A stretch of 64,000 bases of DNA from Rhizobium sp. P32RR-XVIII (GTDB lineage Bacteria; Pseudomonadota; Alphaproteobacteria; Rhizobiales; Rhizobiaceae), in NCBI RefSeq assembly GCF_012641395.1, contig NZ_JABAIH010000004.1:124001-188000 (forward strand), given 5' to 3'. The position numbers and the translations under genes are program-made. Each line of letters begins with the position of its first letter. Position 1 is the first letter of the stretch. Below are positions 54,493-63,255 of this stretch, piece after piece. The notes below the pieces were generated by a model, which saw only the letters and a program-made list of their open reading frames with translations, had not been told where the DNA came from and made no database searches.

Positions 54493-55048
54493 CGAGGCTT
54501 CAAGCGAGCCCACGCGCCGTGATTTTCTTTATCTCACCACTGGTATGGCAGGCGCTGTCGGCGCCGCCGCGGTCGCATGGCCGTTCATCGACCAGATGCG
54601 GCCGGATGCCTCCACACTGGCCCTTGCCTCCATCGAAGTCGACGTCGCGAGCCTCGAGCCCGGCATGTCGCTGACCGCCAAGTGGCGCGGGAAGCCAATT
54701 TTCATCCGCAACCGCACGCCCGAGGAAGTGAAGGCTGCCGCCGACGTTCCGATGGCGGACCTCAAGGACCCGGTTGCTCGTAATGCGAACCTGCCTGCCG
54801 ACGCCCAGGCTACGGGCGTCGACCGTTCGGGCGGCCAGGGCAAGGAAAACTGGATCGTCATGATCGGCACCTGCACGCATCTCGGCTGCGTTCCGCTTGG
54901 TCAGGCCGGCGAATACAATGGCTGGTTCTGTCCCTGCCATGGTTCGGTGTATGACACCGCCGGCCGTATCCGTAAGGGTCCGGCGCCGCAGAACCTGGCG
55001 ATTCCGACGTTTTCATTTGTGTCCGACACTAAAATCAAGATCGGTTGA
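54470..55048 (+). CDS. petA: Ubiquinol-cytochrome c reductase iron-sulfur (Rieske) subunit
   Basis: The Rieske protein takes electrons from ubiquinol and passes them to cytochrome c1 in the bc1 complex. In the 192-aa product, a twin-arginine signal/anchor (RRDFLYLTTGMAGAVGAAA) spans residues 16-40. The cluster ligands are Cys135 and His137 (CTHLGC) with Cys154 and His157 (CPCHGS); Cys140 and Cys156 form the stabilising disulfide. The start is GTG 54470, preceded by AGAGGATGG. It is the first gene of petABC. Confidence 0.97.
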   Translation: MSEYETTSEASSEPTRRDFLYLTTGMAGAVGAAAVAWPFIDQMRPDASTLALASIEVDVASLEPGMSLTAKWRGKPIFIRNRTPEEVKAAADVPMADLKDPVARNANLPADAQATGVDRSGGQGKENWIVMIGTCTHLGCVPLGQAGEYNGWFCPCHGSVYDTAGRIRKGPAPQNLAIPTFSFVSDTKIKIG

Positions 55049-55062
55049 GGGGAGACTGATAC

Positions 55063-56331
55063 ATGAGTGGCCATTCCAGCTACGAGCCATCAACCGGCTT
55101 GGAAAAGTGGATCGATGCGCGCCTTCCGCTACCGCGCATGGTTTACGACAGCTTCGTTGCATATCCGGTGCCGCGCAACCTGAACTATGCCTACACCTTC
55201 GGTGCGGCGCTCTCCGTCATGCTGCTCGTTCAGATATTGAGCGGCGTGGTGCTCGCCATGCACTACGCGGCCGAAACCTCGATCGCGTTTAATTCCGTTG
55301 AAAAGATCATGCGCGACGTCAACCATGGTTGGCTGTTGCGTTACATGCATGCGAATGGCGCATCGTTCTTCTTCGTTGCCGTCTACCTGCACATCGCCCG
55401 AGGCCTTTATTATGGCTCCTACAAGGCGCCGCGTGAAATTCTCTGGATCCTCGGCGTTCTGATCTACCTTCTGATGATGGCGACCGCTTTCATGGGCTAT
55501 GTCCTGCCCTGGGGCCAGATGTCCTTCTGGGGAGCAACGGTCATCACCGGCTTCTTCTCCGCCTTTCCGCTGGTCGGTGAGTGGGTGCAGCAGTTCCTGC
55601 TCGGCGGCTTCGCGGTAGACAATCCGACGCTGAACCGCTTCTATTCGCTGCACTATCTGCTTCCCTTCATCATTGCGGGCGTCGTCGTCCTTCACATCTG
55701 GGCGCTGCACGTGACCGGCCAGACCAATCCCACGGGCATCGAGGTGAAGACCAAGACGGATACCGTGCGCTTCACGCCCTATGCGACCCTCAAGGACGCG
55801 CTCGGCGTTTCGGTCTTCCTGCTGGTTTACGCCTACTTCATTTTCTACATGCCGAACTTCCTCGGCCACGCCGACAACTACATCCCCGCCGATCCGCTGA
55901 AGACGCCGGCGCATATCGTTCCGGAATGGTACTTCCTGCCATTCTACGCAATGTTGCGCTCGATCACCTTCAACGTCGGTCCGATCGACTCCAAACTCGG
56001 CGGCGTGCTGGTGATGTTCGGGGCGATCATCGTGCTGTTTTTCGTGCCATGGCTCGACACCTCGAAGGTCCGCTCGGCGGTCTACCGCCCTTGGTACAAG
56101 ATGTTCTTCTGGCTGTTCGTGATCGACGCGGTCGTCCTCGGCTGGCTTGGCTCTCAGCCAGCGGAAGGCATCTACGTCATGGTCTCGCAGTTCTGCACGC
56201 TGCTCTACTTCGCCTTCTTCCTCGTCGCCATGCCGGTGCTTGGTCTCGTTGAGGTGCCGCGCCGCATTCCAAACTCGATCACCGAGGCGGTGCTCGAAAA
56301 GCAAAAGCAACCTGCCATGGTCAAGGCATAA
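55063..56331 (+). CDS. petB: Cytochrome b of the bc1 complex
   Basis: This 422-aa integral membrane subunit holds the two b hemes. The paired heme histidines are seen in [20 protein letters not shown] and in [20 protein letters not shown]. The quinol-oxidation motif is [11 protein letters not shown] (PEWY). About eight or nine helices are evident. It is not fused to cytochrome c1, unlike the fbcH form found in Bradyrhizobium. ATG 55063 lies 14 bases after petA, with GGGGAG upstream. Confidence 0.97.
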   Translation: MSGHSSYEPSTGLEKWIDARLPLPRMVYDSFVAYPVPRNLNYAYTFGAALSVMLLVQILSGVVLAMHYAAETSIAFNSVEKIMRDVNHGWLLRYMHANGASFFFVAVYLHIARGLYYGSYKAPREILWILGVLIYLLMMATAFMGYVLPWGQMSFWGATVITGFFSAFPLVGEWVQQFLLGGFAVDNPTLNRFYSLHYLLPFIIAGVVVLHIWALHVTGQTNPTGIEVKTKTDTVRFTPYATLKDALGVSVFLLVYAYFIFYMPNFLGHADNYIPADPLKTPAHIVPEWYFLPFYAMLRSITFNVGPIDSKLGGVLVMFGAIIVLFFVPWLDTSKVRSAVYRPWYKMFFWLFVIDAVVLGWLGSQPAEGIYVMVSQFCTLLYFAFFLVAMPVLGLVEVPRRIPNSITEAVLEKQKQPAMVKA

Positions 56332-56354
56332 GCGAGCGACAGAGGGATAGAAAC

Positions 56355-57239
56355 ATGAAAAAGCTTGTTGCAAGCATTCTGCCGCTCGCCGTCGCAGCCG
56401 TGCTCGGGAACTCTGCATTCGCCCAGGAAGCGACACCGGCGAATGGGGCGGCTCCGGCCCACCACGAGGAAAGTGCGACACCGCATTATCCTCTCAAGGA
56501 GCCGCGGGAGCAGGAGTGGAGCTTCGCGGGGCCGTTCGGCCATTACGACAAGGGCCAGCTTCAGCGCGGTCTAAAGGTCTATACGGAAGTCTGTTCCGCC
56601 TGCCACTCCATGAGCCTCGTTCCGTTCCGCACGCTCGGCGAGCTGGGGTACTCGGACGCGCAGGTCAAGGCTTTTGCCGCGAACTACGAGGTGCAGGATG
56701 GCCCGGATGCCAACGGTGAAATGTTCACCCGCAAGGCAGTTCCGTCGGATCATTTCCCGTCACCTTACCCCAATCCCCAAGCCGCCGCCGCCTCCAACAA
56801 TGGCGCCGCGCCGCCGGACATGTCATTGCTCGCTAAGGCTCGTGAAGTCGAACGCGGCTTCCCGCAGTTCGTCTTCGACATCTTCACGCAGTATCAGGAA
56901 GGCGGGCCGGACTATATCTATTCGCTGCTCACCGGCTACGAAGAGCCTCCGGCCGGTTTCCAGGTTCCGCAGGGCGCGCATTACAATCCATACTTCCACG
57001 CTGCTGCGGCTTTCGCCATGCCCAAGCCGCTCTCGGACGACCAGGTGACCTATGACGATGGTACGCCGCAGACCGTCGATCAGTATGCAAGGGATGTCTC
57101 GGCCTTCCTGATGTGGGCAGCAGAACCGCATCTGGTCGAGCGCAAGCATACCGGTTTCATGGTCATGGTGTTCCTGCTGATCTTCACGGGTCTCATCTAT
57201 CTGACGAAGCGCTCGGTTTACGCCAACAAGGAAGCCTGA
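56355..57239 (+). CDS. petC: Cytochrome c1 of the bc1 complex
   Basis: In this 294-aa subunit the signal peptide occupies about residues 1-23 (LAVAAVLGNSAFA). Covalent heme attachment is at Cys80, Cys83 and His84 (EVCSACHSMS). The sixth ligand Met lies in the C-terminal half. A single C-terminal anchor helix is at about 262-283 (HTGFMVMVFLLIFTGLIYL). ATG 56355 lies 23 bases after petB, with GAGGGATAG upstream. It ends the operon and is followed by a terminator. Confidence 0.97.
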   Translation: MKKLVASILPLAVAAVLGNSAFAQEATPANGAAPAHHEESATPHYPLKEPREQEWSFAGPFGHYDKGQLQRGLKVYTEVCSACHSMSLVPFRTLGELGYSDAQVKAFAANYEVQDGPDANGEMFTRKAVPSDHFPSPYPNPQAAAASNNGAAPPDMSLLAKAREVERGFPQFVFDIFTQYQEGGPDYIYSLLTGYEEPPAGFQVPQGAHYNPYFHAAAAFAMPKPLSDDQVTYDDGTPQTVDQYARDVSAFLMWAAEPHLVERKHTGFMVMVFLLIFTGLIYLTKRSVYANKEA

Positions 57240-57260
57240 GCGGCTCCCACCAAACGTGCA

Positions 57261-57287
57261 AAAGGCGGCGTTCGAGCCGCCTTTTTT
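57261..57287 (+). terminator. Rho-independent terminator of petABC
   Basis: AAGGCGGC (57262-57269) and GCCGCCTT (57276-57283), loop GTTCGA, followed by a T-run (57282-57287). It lies 22 bases after the petC stop. Confidence 0.9.
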
Positions 57288-57351
57288 GTTGGTTCCATGA
57301 CAGGCACTTGATAGGGTGCAGCCGACCAATGCGCAGACAAACGGACTTTGC

Positions 57352-57894
57352 ATGAACACTATTGCCTCGGAGCTTGCGGACAGCATCCGCTCCATTCCGG
57401 ACTATCCGAAGCCCGGCATTATCTTTCGTGACATCACGACGCTGCTCGGCGATGCGGTCGCCTTCCGGCAGGCCGTGGACGAACTGGTGAAACCGTATGT
57501 GGGCTTGGGCGTCGGCAAGATCGCCGGCATCGAGGCCCGCGGCTTCATTCTCGGCGGGGCGCTGGCGCATCAGCTTTCGGCGGGCTTCGTGCCGATCCGC
57601 AAGAAGGGCAAGCTACCGCACCAGACGGTGCGGATGGCCTATAGCCTCGAATACGGTACCGACGAGATGGAGATCCACGTGGACGCGGTGAAGGCCGGCG
57701 AGAAGGTGATCCTCACCGACGACCTCATTGCCACCGGCGGCACGGCGGAAGGCGCCGTCAAGCTGCTGCGACAACTGGGCGCCGAGATCGTTTCGGCCTG
57801 TTTCGTCATCGACCTGCCGGAGCTCGGCGGCCGCAAGAAGCTCGAGGCGCTCGGCGTCGAGGTGAGGACACTTGTCGAATTCGCCGGGCACTAG
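57352..57894 (+). CDS. apt: Adenine phosphoribosyltransferase
   Basis: Apt joins adenine to PRPP, making AMP in purine salvage. The 180-aa protein has the family start ([20 protein letters not shown]), the [15 protein letters not shown] loop and the PRPP-binding motif [23 protein letters not shown] 57352 starts [12 protein letters not shown]; the frame continues 12 codons upstream with no conservation. It follows the petABC terminator, so it is independently transcribed. Confidence 0.96.
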   Translation: MNTIASELADSIRSIPDYPKPGIIFRDITTLLGDAVAFRQAVDELVKPYVGLGVGKIAGIEARGFILGGALAHQLSAGFVPIRKKGKLPHQTVRMAYSLEYGTDEMEIHVDAVKAGEKVILTDDLIATGGTAEGAVKLLRQLGAEIVSACFVIDLPELGGRKKLEALGVEVRTLVEFAGH

Positions 57895-57905
57895 ACCCCC
57901 CGGCG

Positions 57906-58373
57906 TCACTCGAACTCGAGCACGCTGCCCTCGAAACGGATGACGGGCGTACCGTCCTGATTGACGCCTTCGTTGAGCATCGAATTCAGGTGCCAGCCCG
58001 GCCGCGATGCGAGGGGCCGGCTGGCGAGCAGGGTCACCGAATAGCTTACCGTCTCGTCGACGAAGACGGGGCGCAGCCATTGCAGCTTCTGGAAGCCCGG
58101 CGAGGGGCCGAGCTTCGGCGCTGCTATGCCTTCTTCGGCAAGACGCACAGTTTCCTTCTCCCAATACTCCAGGAAGGTCCGCATCCAGGCGGCGCAGCTG
58201 TGCCAGCCGGAAGCACAGAGATTGCCGAACAGCGTCTGCTTGGCTGCTTCCTTGTCGACATGGAAGCGCTGCGGGTCGAAACGCCGGGCGAAATGGACAA
58301 TGCGCTCCTCGGTGAACGTGTAGCTGCCGATCTCGGTCTTTTCGCCGATCGCACAGAGTTCCGCTATCCTCAT
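57906..58373 (-). CDS. MaoC-like (hot-dog fold) dehydratase
   Basis: This 155-aa protein has the MaoC hydratase layout. The pattern FDPQRFHVDKEAAKQTLFGN, with SGWHSCAAWMRTFLEYW following, is the active-site region of R-specific enoyl hydratases, with Asp and His positions conserved. It overlaps the start of the second MaoC gene by four bases. The two small hot-dog proteins probably act as one heteromeric hydratase, as in other bacteria, but the acyl substrate is unknown. Confidence 0.88.
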   Translation of the reverse strand: MRIAELCAIGEKTEIGSYTFTEERIVHFARRFDPQRFHVDKEAAKQTLFGNLCASGWHSCAAWMRTFLEYWEKETVRLAEEGIAAPKLGPSPGFQKLQWLRPVFVDETVSYSVTLLASRPLASRPGWHLNSMLNEGVNQDGTPVIRFEGSVLEFE

Positions 58374-58831
58374 GCGTTTGCCTCCGCCGCGTCGCGCATG
58401 CTGAACATGATCCAGTTTTCGCAGTAGCAGGCGAGCTCGCCGCGCTGGTTGCGGATTTCATGCTTGAAGCGGGCGATGCCGATGCCGGGCCGGGAGCGCA
58501 TGGCGCGGGCCTCGAGCACAGTCGAGAAGCCCGAAAGCGTGTCGCCGGCAAGAACCGGCTTCTTCCATTCCATCAGATCGATGCCGGGCGCGCCCTGAGA
58601 ATGCGAGTCGAGGAGATAGCCGTCGGCCATCATGCGCATGAAGAGTGCGCAGGTATGCCAGCCGGAAGCGGCGAGCCCGCCAAGGATGCTTGCGCGCCCG
58701 GCGGCTTCGTCCATGTGCATCGGCTGCGGATCGAATTCGGTGGCGAATTCGATAATCTCCTGTGCGGTCACGGCCACCGGTCCCAGCGGGAAGGCACGGC
58801 CCGGCTCGAAGTCTTCAAAGTATAGCTTCAT
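58370..58831 (-). CDS. MaoC-like (hot-dog fold) dehydratase
   Basis: This 153-aa protein is a close relative of its downstream neighbour. The active-site region is FDPQPMHMDEAAGRASILGG, followed by SGWHTCALFMRMMADGYLL. ATG 58831 begins MKLYFEDFEPGRAFPLGPV, the standard opening of this family. The two genes are a tandem duplication and form an operon (this one first). Residues DPQ and HxD at equal spacing in both copies argue that both subunits keep their active-site shape. Confidence 0.9.
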   Translation of the reverse strand: MKLYFEDFEPGRAFPLGPVAVTAQEIIEFATEFDPQPMHMDEAAGRASILGGLAASGWHTCALFMRMMADGYLLDSHSQGAPGIDLMEWKKPVLAGDTLSGFSTVLEARAMRSRPGIGIARFKHEIRNQRGELACYCENWIMFSMRDAAEANA

Positions 58832-58864
58832 CAGGCCCCATCCTCCCAACGGCCGCGCGAATGC

Positions 58865-59968
58865 TTACGTGTTGAAGCGGAAGTGGATCACGTCGCCGTC
58901 CTGGACGACATATTCCTTGCCTTCGTCGCGGCCCTTGCCGGCTTCCTTGGCACCGACTTCACCCTTGAAGTTGATGTAGTCGTCATAGCCGATCGTGAAG
59001 GCACGGATGAAGCCGCGTTCGAAGTCGGTGTGGATGACGCCGGCGGCCTGCGGGGCCTTGGTGCCGCGCACGATCGTCCAGGCACGCGTTTCCTTCGGGC
59101 CGACGGTGAAATAGGTGATCAGGTCGAGCAGGTGATAGCCAGCGCGGATGAGACGGTCGAGACCGGCTTCCTCAAGGCCGAGCGCCGAGAGGAACTCCTT
59201 CGATTCCTCGTCCGGCAGCTGTGCCACTTCGGATTCGATCGCGGCCGAGATGATGACGCATTCTGCGCCCTGCTCCTCGGCCATGGCTGCCACGGCTACG
59301 GTATGCTCATTGCCGGTGGAGGCATCGGCCTCGGCGACGTTGCAGACATAGAGGACCGGATGCGACGTCAGAAGGTTGAGGCTCTTGAGGATCTCGATCT
59401 CTTCAGGTGCCAGCGTCTTCAGTAGCAGCCGGGCCGGCTTGCCTTCGTTCAGAAGCTTGATGACGGCTTCCATCACCGGCAGCTGCGCGATGGAATCCTT
59501 GTCCTTGCCGGTGGCGCGCTTGCGGGTCTGCTCGACGCGGCGCTCGAGGCTCTCGAGGTCTGCAAGCATCAGCTCCGTCTCGATCGTATCGGCATCTCCG
59601 ACCGGATTGATGCGGCCTTCGACATGGGTGATGTCGTCGTCCTCGAAGCAGCGCAGCACATGCACCACGGCATCGACTTCGCGGATGTTGGCGAGGAACT
59701 TGTTGCCGAGGCCTTCACCTTTCGATGCGCCACGCACGAGGCCGGCGATATCGACGAAGGAGATGCGCGTCGGGATGATTTCCTTGGAGCCGGCGATCGC
59801 AGCCAGCTTCTGCATGCGCGGATCAGGAACGGCGACTTCACCGGTGTTCGGCTCGATCGTGCAGAACGGGTAATTGGCCGCCTGCGCCGCTGCCGTCTTG
59901 GTGAGCGCGTTGAAGAGTGTCGATTTGCCGACATTCGGCAGACCGACGATACCGCATTTGAAGCCCAT
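58865..59968 (-). CDS. ychF: Redox-regulated ATPase/GTPase YchF (Obg family)
   Basis: This 367-aa protein has the P-loop [14 protein letters not shown] (residues about 7-20), switch region [14 protein letters not shown]3 motif [19 protein letters not shown], a coiled-coil arm in the middle and the C-terminal TGS/ubiquitin-like domain ([30 protein letters not shown]). The NKxD-position element is CNVAEAD, the variant that favours ATP. It binds ribosomes and takes part in stress response in other bacteria. ATG 59968 opens the conserved [12 protein letters not shown]. Confidence 0.96.
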   Translation of the reverse strand: MGFKCGIVGLPNVGKSTLFNALTKTAAAQAANYPFCTIEPNTGEVAVPDPRMQKLAAIAGSKEIIPTRISFVDIAGLVRGASKGEGLGNKFLANIREVDAVVHVLRCFEDDDITHVEGRINPVGDADTIETELMLADLESLERRVEQTRKRATGKDKDSIAQLPVMEAVIKLLNEGKPARLLLKTLAPEEIEILKSLNLLTSHPVLYVCNVAEADASTGNEHTVAVAAMAEEQGAECVIISAAIESEVAQLPDEESKEFLSALGLEEAGLDRLIRAGYHLLDLITYFTVGPKETRAWTIVRGTKAPQAAGVIHTDFERGFIRAFTIGYDDYINFKGEVGAKEAGKGRDEGKEYVVQDGDVIHFRFNT

Positions 59969-60086
59969 GGCTGGATGTCCGTATTCGCTGAAATCGTTGC
60001 CTTGCCTATGGGGGAATGGCTGCTTCGGGTCAAGGCCCATTGAAAGTAAGGCATATATGCCTTACGTTTGTTGAGGAGGTTTAATC

Positions 60087-60359
60087 ATGGCGACATTGAC
60101 GGTAACGGCAAAAGGACAGATCACCTTGAAGAAAAAGGTGTTGGAGCATCTGGGCGCAAAACCGGGAGACGAACTCGAGGTCGAATTGCTGCCGTCCGGC
60201 AGACTGGAGATCGTTGCAAAGCAAGAGCGGCCGAGCGGTTCTCTCGAAGAGTTTTTCGGCAGCCTTCATAACGAGAGAGCTATTCACCTTACCCTCGAGG
60301 ACGTTCAGGAAGCCATTAGGGCAAGCTGGGCCGGAGAAGCTTCCGACGATGATCGTTGA
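60087..60359 (+). CDS. vapB: VapB-like antitoxin (AbrB/SpoVT fold)
   Basis: This 90-aa protein begins with a swapped-hairpin AbrB domain (MATLTVTAKGQITLKKKVLE through GDELEVELLPSGRLEI). The tail (SLEEFFGSLHNERAIHLTLE) would bind the toxin. ATG 60087 follows GGAGG. It overlaps the PIN-domain gene by 11 bases, the normal antitoxin-toxin order. The upstream divergent gene is ychF. Confidence 0.9.
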   Translation: MATLTVTAKGQITLKKKVLEHLGAKPGDELEVELLPSGRLEIVAKQERPSGSLEEFFGSLHNERAIHLTLEDVQEAIRASWAGEASDDDR

Positions 60360-60759
60360 TACCAATGTTCTTCTTCGCGCCGCTGTCATCGACGATGCGC
60401 TTCAGACCGAGCAGGCGCGGCAATGCCTGCGGGACGCAGCGCAGATATTCGTGTCGACCGTTGCTCTATGTGAATTCGTCTGGGTTGCCCGGCGTTTCTA
60501 CCGGATGAGCAGCGCGGAGGTCGCGCATGCGATCCGGCTGCTGGTGGCGGATCGGAAGGTTGTCTTCGACCGCGCCGCGGTGGAGGCTGGCCTGTCCTTG
60601 CTGGAAGCCGGCGGCGATTTTGCCGATGGCGTCATTGCTTTCGAGGGGCGGAGGCTCGGAGGCGAGATATTCGCGACCTTCGATAGAAAGGCGGCGGTGG
60701 TGCTGGAGAAAGCGGGGCAGGAATGTCTCTCGCTGTCCGATCAGCCGATAGGGCATTGA
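60349..60759 (+). CDS. vapC: VapC-like toxin (PIN-domain ribonuclease)
   Basis: This 136-aa PIN ribonuclease has all four acidic metal ligands: Asp4 (VDTNVLLR), Glu42 (VALCEFVWV), Asp93 (FADGVIAFE) and Asp112 (ATFDRKAA). VapC toxins cleave tRNA or rRNA when free of VapB. ATG 60349 sits inside the end of vapB. Nothing suggests loss of function. Confidence 0.92.
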   Translation: MIVDTNVLLRAAVIDDALQTEQARQCLRDAAQIFVSTVALCEFVWVARRFYRMSSAEVAHAIRLLVADRKVVFDRAAVEAGLSLLEAGGDFADGVIAFEGRRLGGEIFATFDRKAAVVLEKAGQECLSLSDQPIGH

Positions 60760-60909
60760 AGTGACCCTCCGCAGTGCAATATAATCAATGGCGCAAAGAG
60801 CGAGGTGTACCGAAAAACGGGCGCCGAAGGACGGGCGAAGCGCCGTTCCGGCTTTGCCGATCCGACCACGATTTTCATCATTCCCCATGTCATCAACGGT
60901 GGACTTCCG

Positions 60910-61221
60910 ATGAGTGACAGCAACGTTGCCATAAAGCCTAAAACGAAGACCAAGCCGAAGCTGGATAGGCCGAAGCTCTACAAGGTTATCCTGTTCAACG
61001 ACGACTACACGCCCCGCGAATTCGTCGTCATGATCCTCAAGGCCGTTTTCCGGATGAGCGAGGAAACGGGCTATCGGGTCATGATGACGGCGCACAAGCT
61101 GGGATCCAGTGTGGTCGTCGTCTGCGCAAAGGACATTGCCGAGACGAAAGTCAAGGAAGCGATGGACTATGCGAAGGAGGCAGGATTCCCGCTGATGCTC
61201 ACGGCTGAGCCGGAGGAATAG
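60910..61221 (+). CDS. clpS: ClpS adaptor, variant (ClpS2-like)
   Basis: ClpS delivers N-degron substrates to ClpA. In this 103-aa protein the N-terminal 25 residues are Lys/Thr/Pro-rich and the core begins YKVILFNDDYTPREFVVMIL. In E. coli ClpS the same motif is NDDYTPMEFV, where the Met (position 40) helps gate the N-degron pocket; here it is Arg. The rest (TAHKLGSSVVVVCAKDIAETKVKEA) fits the family, including the loop and the last strand. Agrobacterium has two ClpS proteins; the sequence suggests the second type. ATG 60910 follows GGTGGACTTCCG. Confidence 0.93.
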   Translation: MSDSNVAIKPKTKTKPKLDRPKLYKVILFNDDYTPREFVVMILKAVFRMSEETGYRVMMTAHKLGSSVVVVCAKDIAETKVKEAMDYAKEAGFPLMLTAEPEE

Positions 61222-61246
61222 GCTTGGCGATCTCCCCGTCCGCGCG

Positions 61247-61714
61247 TTAGTCCTTGGCGGGCCGCCTGATCTGGAAGCCGGTCTTGTTCTGCATAAAGCC
61301 GCAGCTTTGGTAAAAACGAAGCGTCGCAGGGTTCTTGGAGCCCGTAAGCAGCATCACCTTATAGCATCCGGCCTCCCAGGCGCGCTCGACAGCATGGGCG
61401 AGGAGAGCTGCGCCATACCCGTTCTTGCGGTGATCGCCGTGAGTGACGACGTTCTCGATGAGCGCGTAAGACGCACCATTGCGCGTCAGGTTGGGTATCA
61501 CGATCAATGTCACCGTCGCGACGGCGACCGCGCCGATGAATCCAATGAATACCGTCATGCCCGGCTGTGCAAGGATCGCCGACATGCGCTCGTCCGCGAG
61601 CGCCGGATCAAGCGCTGGATCGGCGGGATTGAGGTGGCTGCAGAGAAGCTCAAGGGCCGGAAGATCGTCACGGGATGCAGCCCGTATCGTAAGCTGCCCG
61701 GCCACCCTGCTCAT
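61247..61714 (-). CDS. GNAT family N-acetyltransferase
   Basis: This 155-aa acetyltransferase contains [20 protein letters not shown] (acetyl-CoA loop) and [20 protein letters not shown]. Its start codon overlaps the pth stop by four bases, so they share a transcript. The acceptor is unknown. Confidence 0.9.
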   Translation of the reverse strand: MSRVAGQLTIRAASRDDLPALELLCSHLNPADPALDPALADERMSAILAQPGMTVFIGFIGAVAVATVTLIVIPNLTRNGASYALIENVVTHGDHRKNGYGAALLAHAVERAWEAGCYKVMLLTGSKNPATLRFYQSCGFMQNKTGFQIRRPAKD

Positions 61715-62427
61715 TCGCCCTTGTTGCCGAACATCTTCTTGAGCATGTCCGCCATTGGCCCGGTCGCGGGTAGCTTCGGCTGGTTGTGATTGCGCGCCTG
61801 ATGGATGTGGGATTTTGCCGCCGGCTTTTTTTCCGGCGTTGGCTTGTCCTCCTCCGGCTTGCCGCCGAGGGCAAGCGCGAGCTTGTTCATCAGCTGCGAA
61901 TCCTCGTTGCGGACCAGCATGTCGGCGTTGTCGGAAAGCGTGTCGAGGAGCGGCTCCAGCCAGGTCTGGTCGGCCTTGGCAAAATCGCCGAGGACGTGGT
62001 GCTGCACCAGTTCCTTGACGCCCGGATGGCCGATGCCAAGGCGCAGCCGCCGGTAGTCCTTGCCGCAGTGAGCGTCGAGCGATCTGATGCCGTTATGGCC
62101 GCCATTGCCGCCGCCGGTCTTCAGCCGGGCCTTGCCGGGCGGCAGGTCGAGTTCGTCATAGATGACAACGAGATCGGCGGGCTGGAGCTTGTAGAAGCGC
62201 ATCGCTTCGCCAACGGATTCGCCCGAAAGGTTCATGTAGGTCTGCGGTTTGATCAGCAGCACTTTTTCGCCGCCAAGCTCGCCTTCCGCAATCTCGGCCT
62301 TGAACTTCTTCGACCAGGGCGAAAAGCTGTGGCGCCGGTGGATGGCGTCGGCTGCCATGAAGCCGATATTGTGACGGTTGCCGGCATATTTGCTTCCGGG
62401 ATTGCCGAGACCCGCGATGATCAGCAT
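61711..62427 (-). CDS. pth: Peptidyl-tRNA hydrolase
   Basis: Pth frees tRNA from peptidyl-tRNA dropped by ribosomes. The 238-aa enzyme has the catalytic His19 (NRHNIGFMA), the [11 protein letters not shown] loop and the conserved [21 protein letters not shown]. The E. coli enzyme has about 194 residues; this one has a Lys/Pro/Gln-rich extension of about 45 residues ([17 protein letters not shown] onwards), common in rhizobia. ATG 62427 begins [14 protein letters not shown]. Confidence 0.96.
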   Translation of the reverse strand: MLIIAGLGNPGSKYAGNRHNIGFMAADAIHRRHSFSPWSKKFKAEIAEGELGGEKVLLIKPQTYMNLSGESVGEAMRFYKLQPADLVVIYDELDLPPGKARLKTGGGNGGHNGIRSLDAHCGKDYRRLRLGIGHPGVKELVQHHVLGDFAKADQTWLEPLLDTLSDNADMLVRNEDSQLMNKLALALGGKPEEDKPTPEKKPAAKSHIHQARNHNQPKLPATGPMADMLKKMFGNKGE

Positions 62428-62510
62428 TGGCCAGTCCGTTTCTTGAACACCTGTATCGCTTCACCACCGCGAAACGCACGCGAAGTCAAGTGCAAAGGCA
62501 GGACGCCACG

Positions 62511-63230
62511 CTAGTTGCCGAGATGCAACCCGTATTTCAGGAAAATCTGCTTCTGCCTGCCGTCGGCGATCAGCGCGTCGAGGGCGGCTTGCATTCTCGC
62601 CTGCAGGTCGGTCGGAAAATCCTTGTGGCAGGCAATGCCCATCGGCTGCGACGATAGCACGGTAACGATCTCCACGGGCTGATCGGCCTTGAGCTTATCA
62701 AAATAGAGCTCCGAAATGGGCATCATCTCGATGCGGCCGTTGAGCAGCTTGCGAAGCGTCGCGTTGAAGTCCGTCGTCACGTCAAGCTTGGTGAAGCCCT
62801 TCGCCTTGAGAGTCATCTCCGTATAGTCCTCGCGCTGGGTGCCGATCGTGTATTTCTTGGCCTCTTCGAGGTTGCTGGCAGCCACGTCCGAACCCTTTCG
62901 CTTGATCAGGATATTGCGATCGACGAGCAGCGGCTCGATCCATTTGAAGTGGGGATGGCGCATGTCATTGTGCGCGGTGGCGAAGACGCAGGTCATCGGC
63001 TGCGATTGTGCGAGGCTATAGGCACGCGCCCAAGGCATCATCTCGATCGTGTAGTCGACGCCGATAGCGCTCATCACCGCTTCGACCTGGTCGACGGTCG
63101 CGCCCTTGAGGACCTTTCCGTCGCGATAGTTGAAGGGCGGGTATTCCTCGGTGGTGAAATGTATCGTCTCGGCGTGTCCCTTGGCGGTGCAAGAAAGCAC
63201 CAGGTAAACAAGAAGCAGGAGCTTTTTCAT
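62511..63230 (-). CDS. Periplasmic solute-binding protein, family 3-like
   Basis: This 239-aa exported protein has a signal peptide (MKKLLLLVYLVLSCTAKGHA) followed by the amino-acid-binding-type start (IHFTTEEYPPFNYRDGKVLK). It resembles the bacterial extracellular solute-binding family 3 fold but no permease or ATPase gene is adjacent, so it may serve a distant transporter or be a sensor-like stand-alone binder. The ligand is unknown. ATG 63230 has AGGAGGAAAT upstream. Confidence 0.87.
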   Translation of the reverse strand: MKKLLLLVYLVLSCTAKGHAETIHFTTEEYPPFNYRDGKVLKGATVDQVEAVMSAIGVDYTIEMMPWARAYSLAQSQPMTCVFATAHNDMRHPHFKWIEPLLVDRNILIKRKGSDVAASNLEEAKKYTIGTQREDYTEMTLKAKGFTKLDVTTDFNATLRKLLNGRIEMMPISELYFDKLKADQPVEIVTVLSSQPMGIACHKDFPTDLQARMQAALDALIADGRQKQIFLKYGLHLGN

Positions 63231-63255
63231 CGCATTTCCTCCTCCAATTTGCAGA

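Noticed and set aside
55129..56481. 450-codon frame antisense to petB and petC
   Set aside because: It is rich in His, Glu and Gln, as expected of the complement of a membrane-protein gene.
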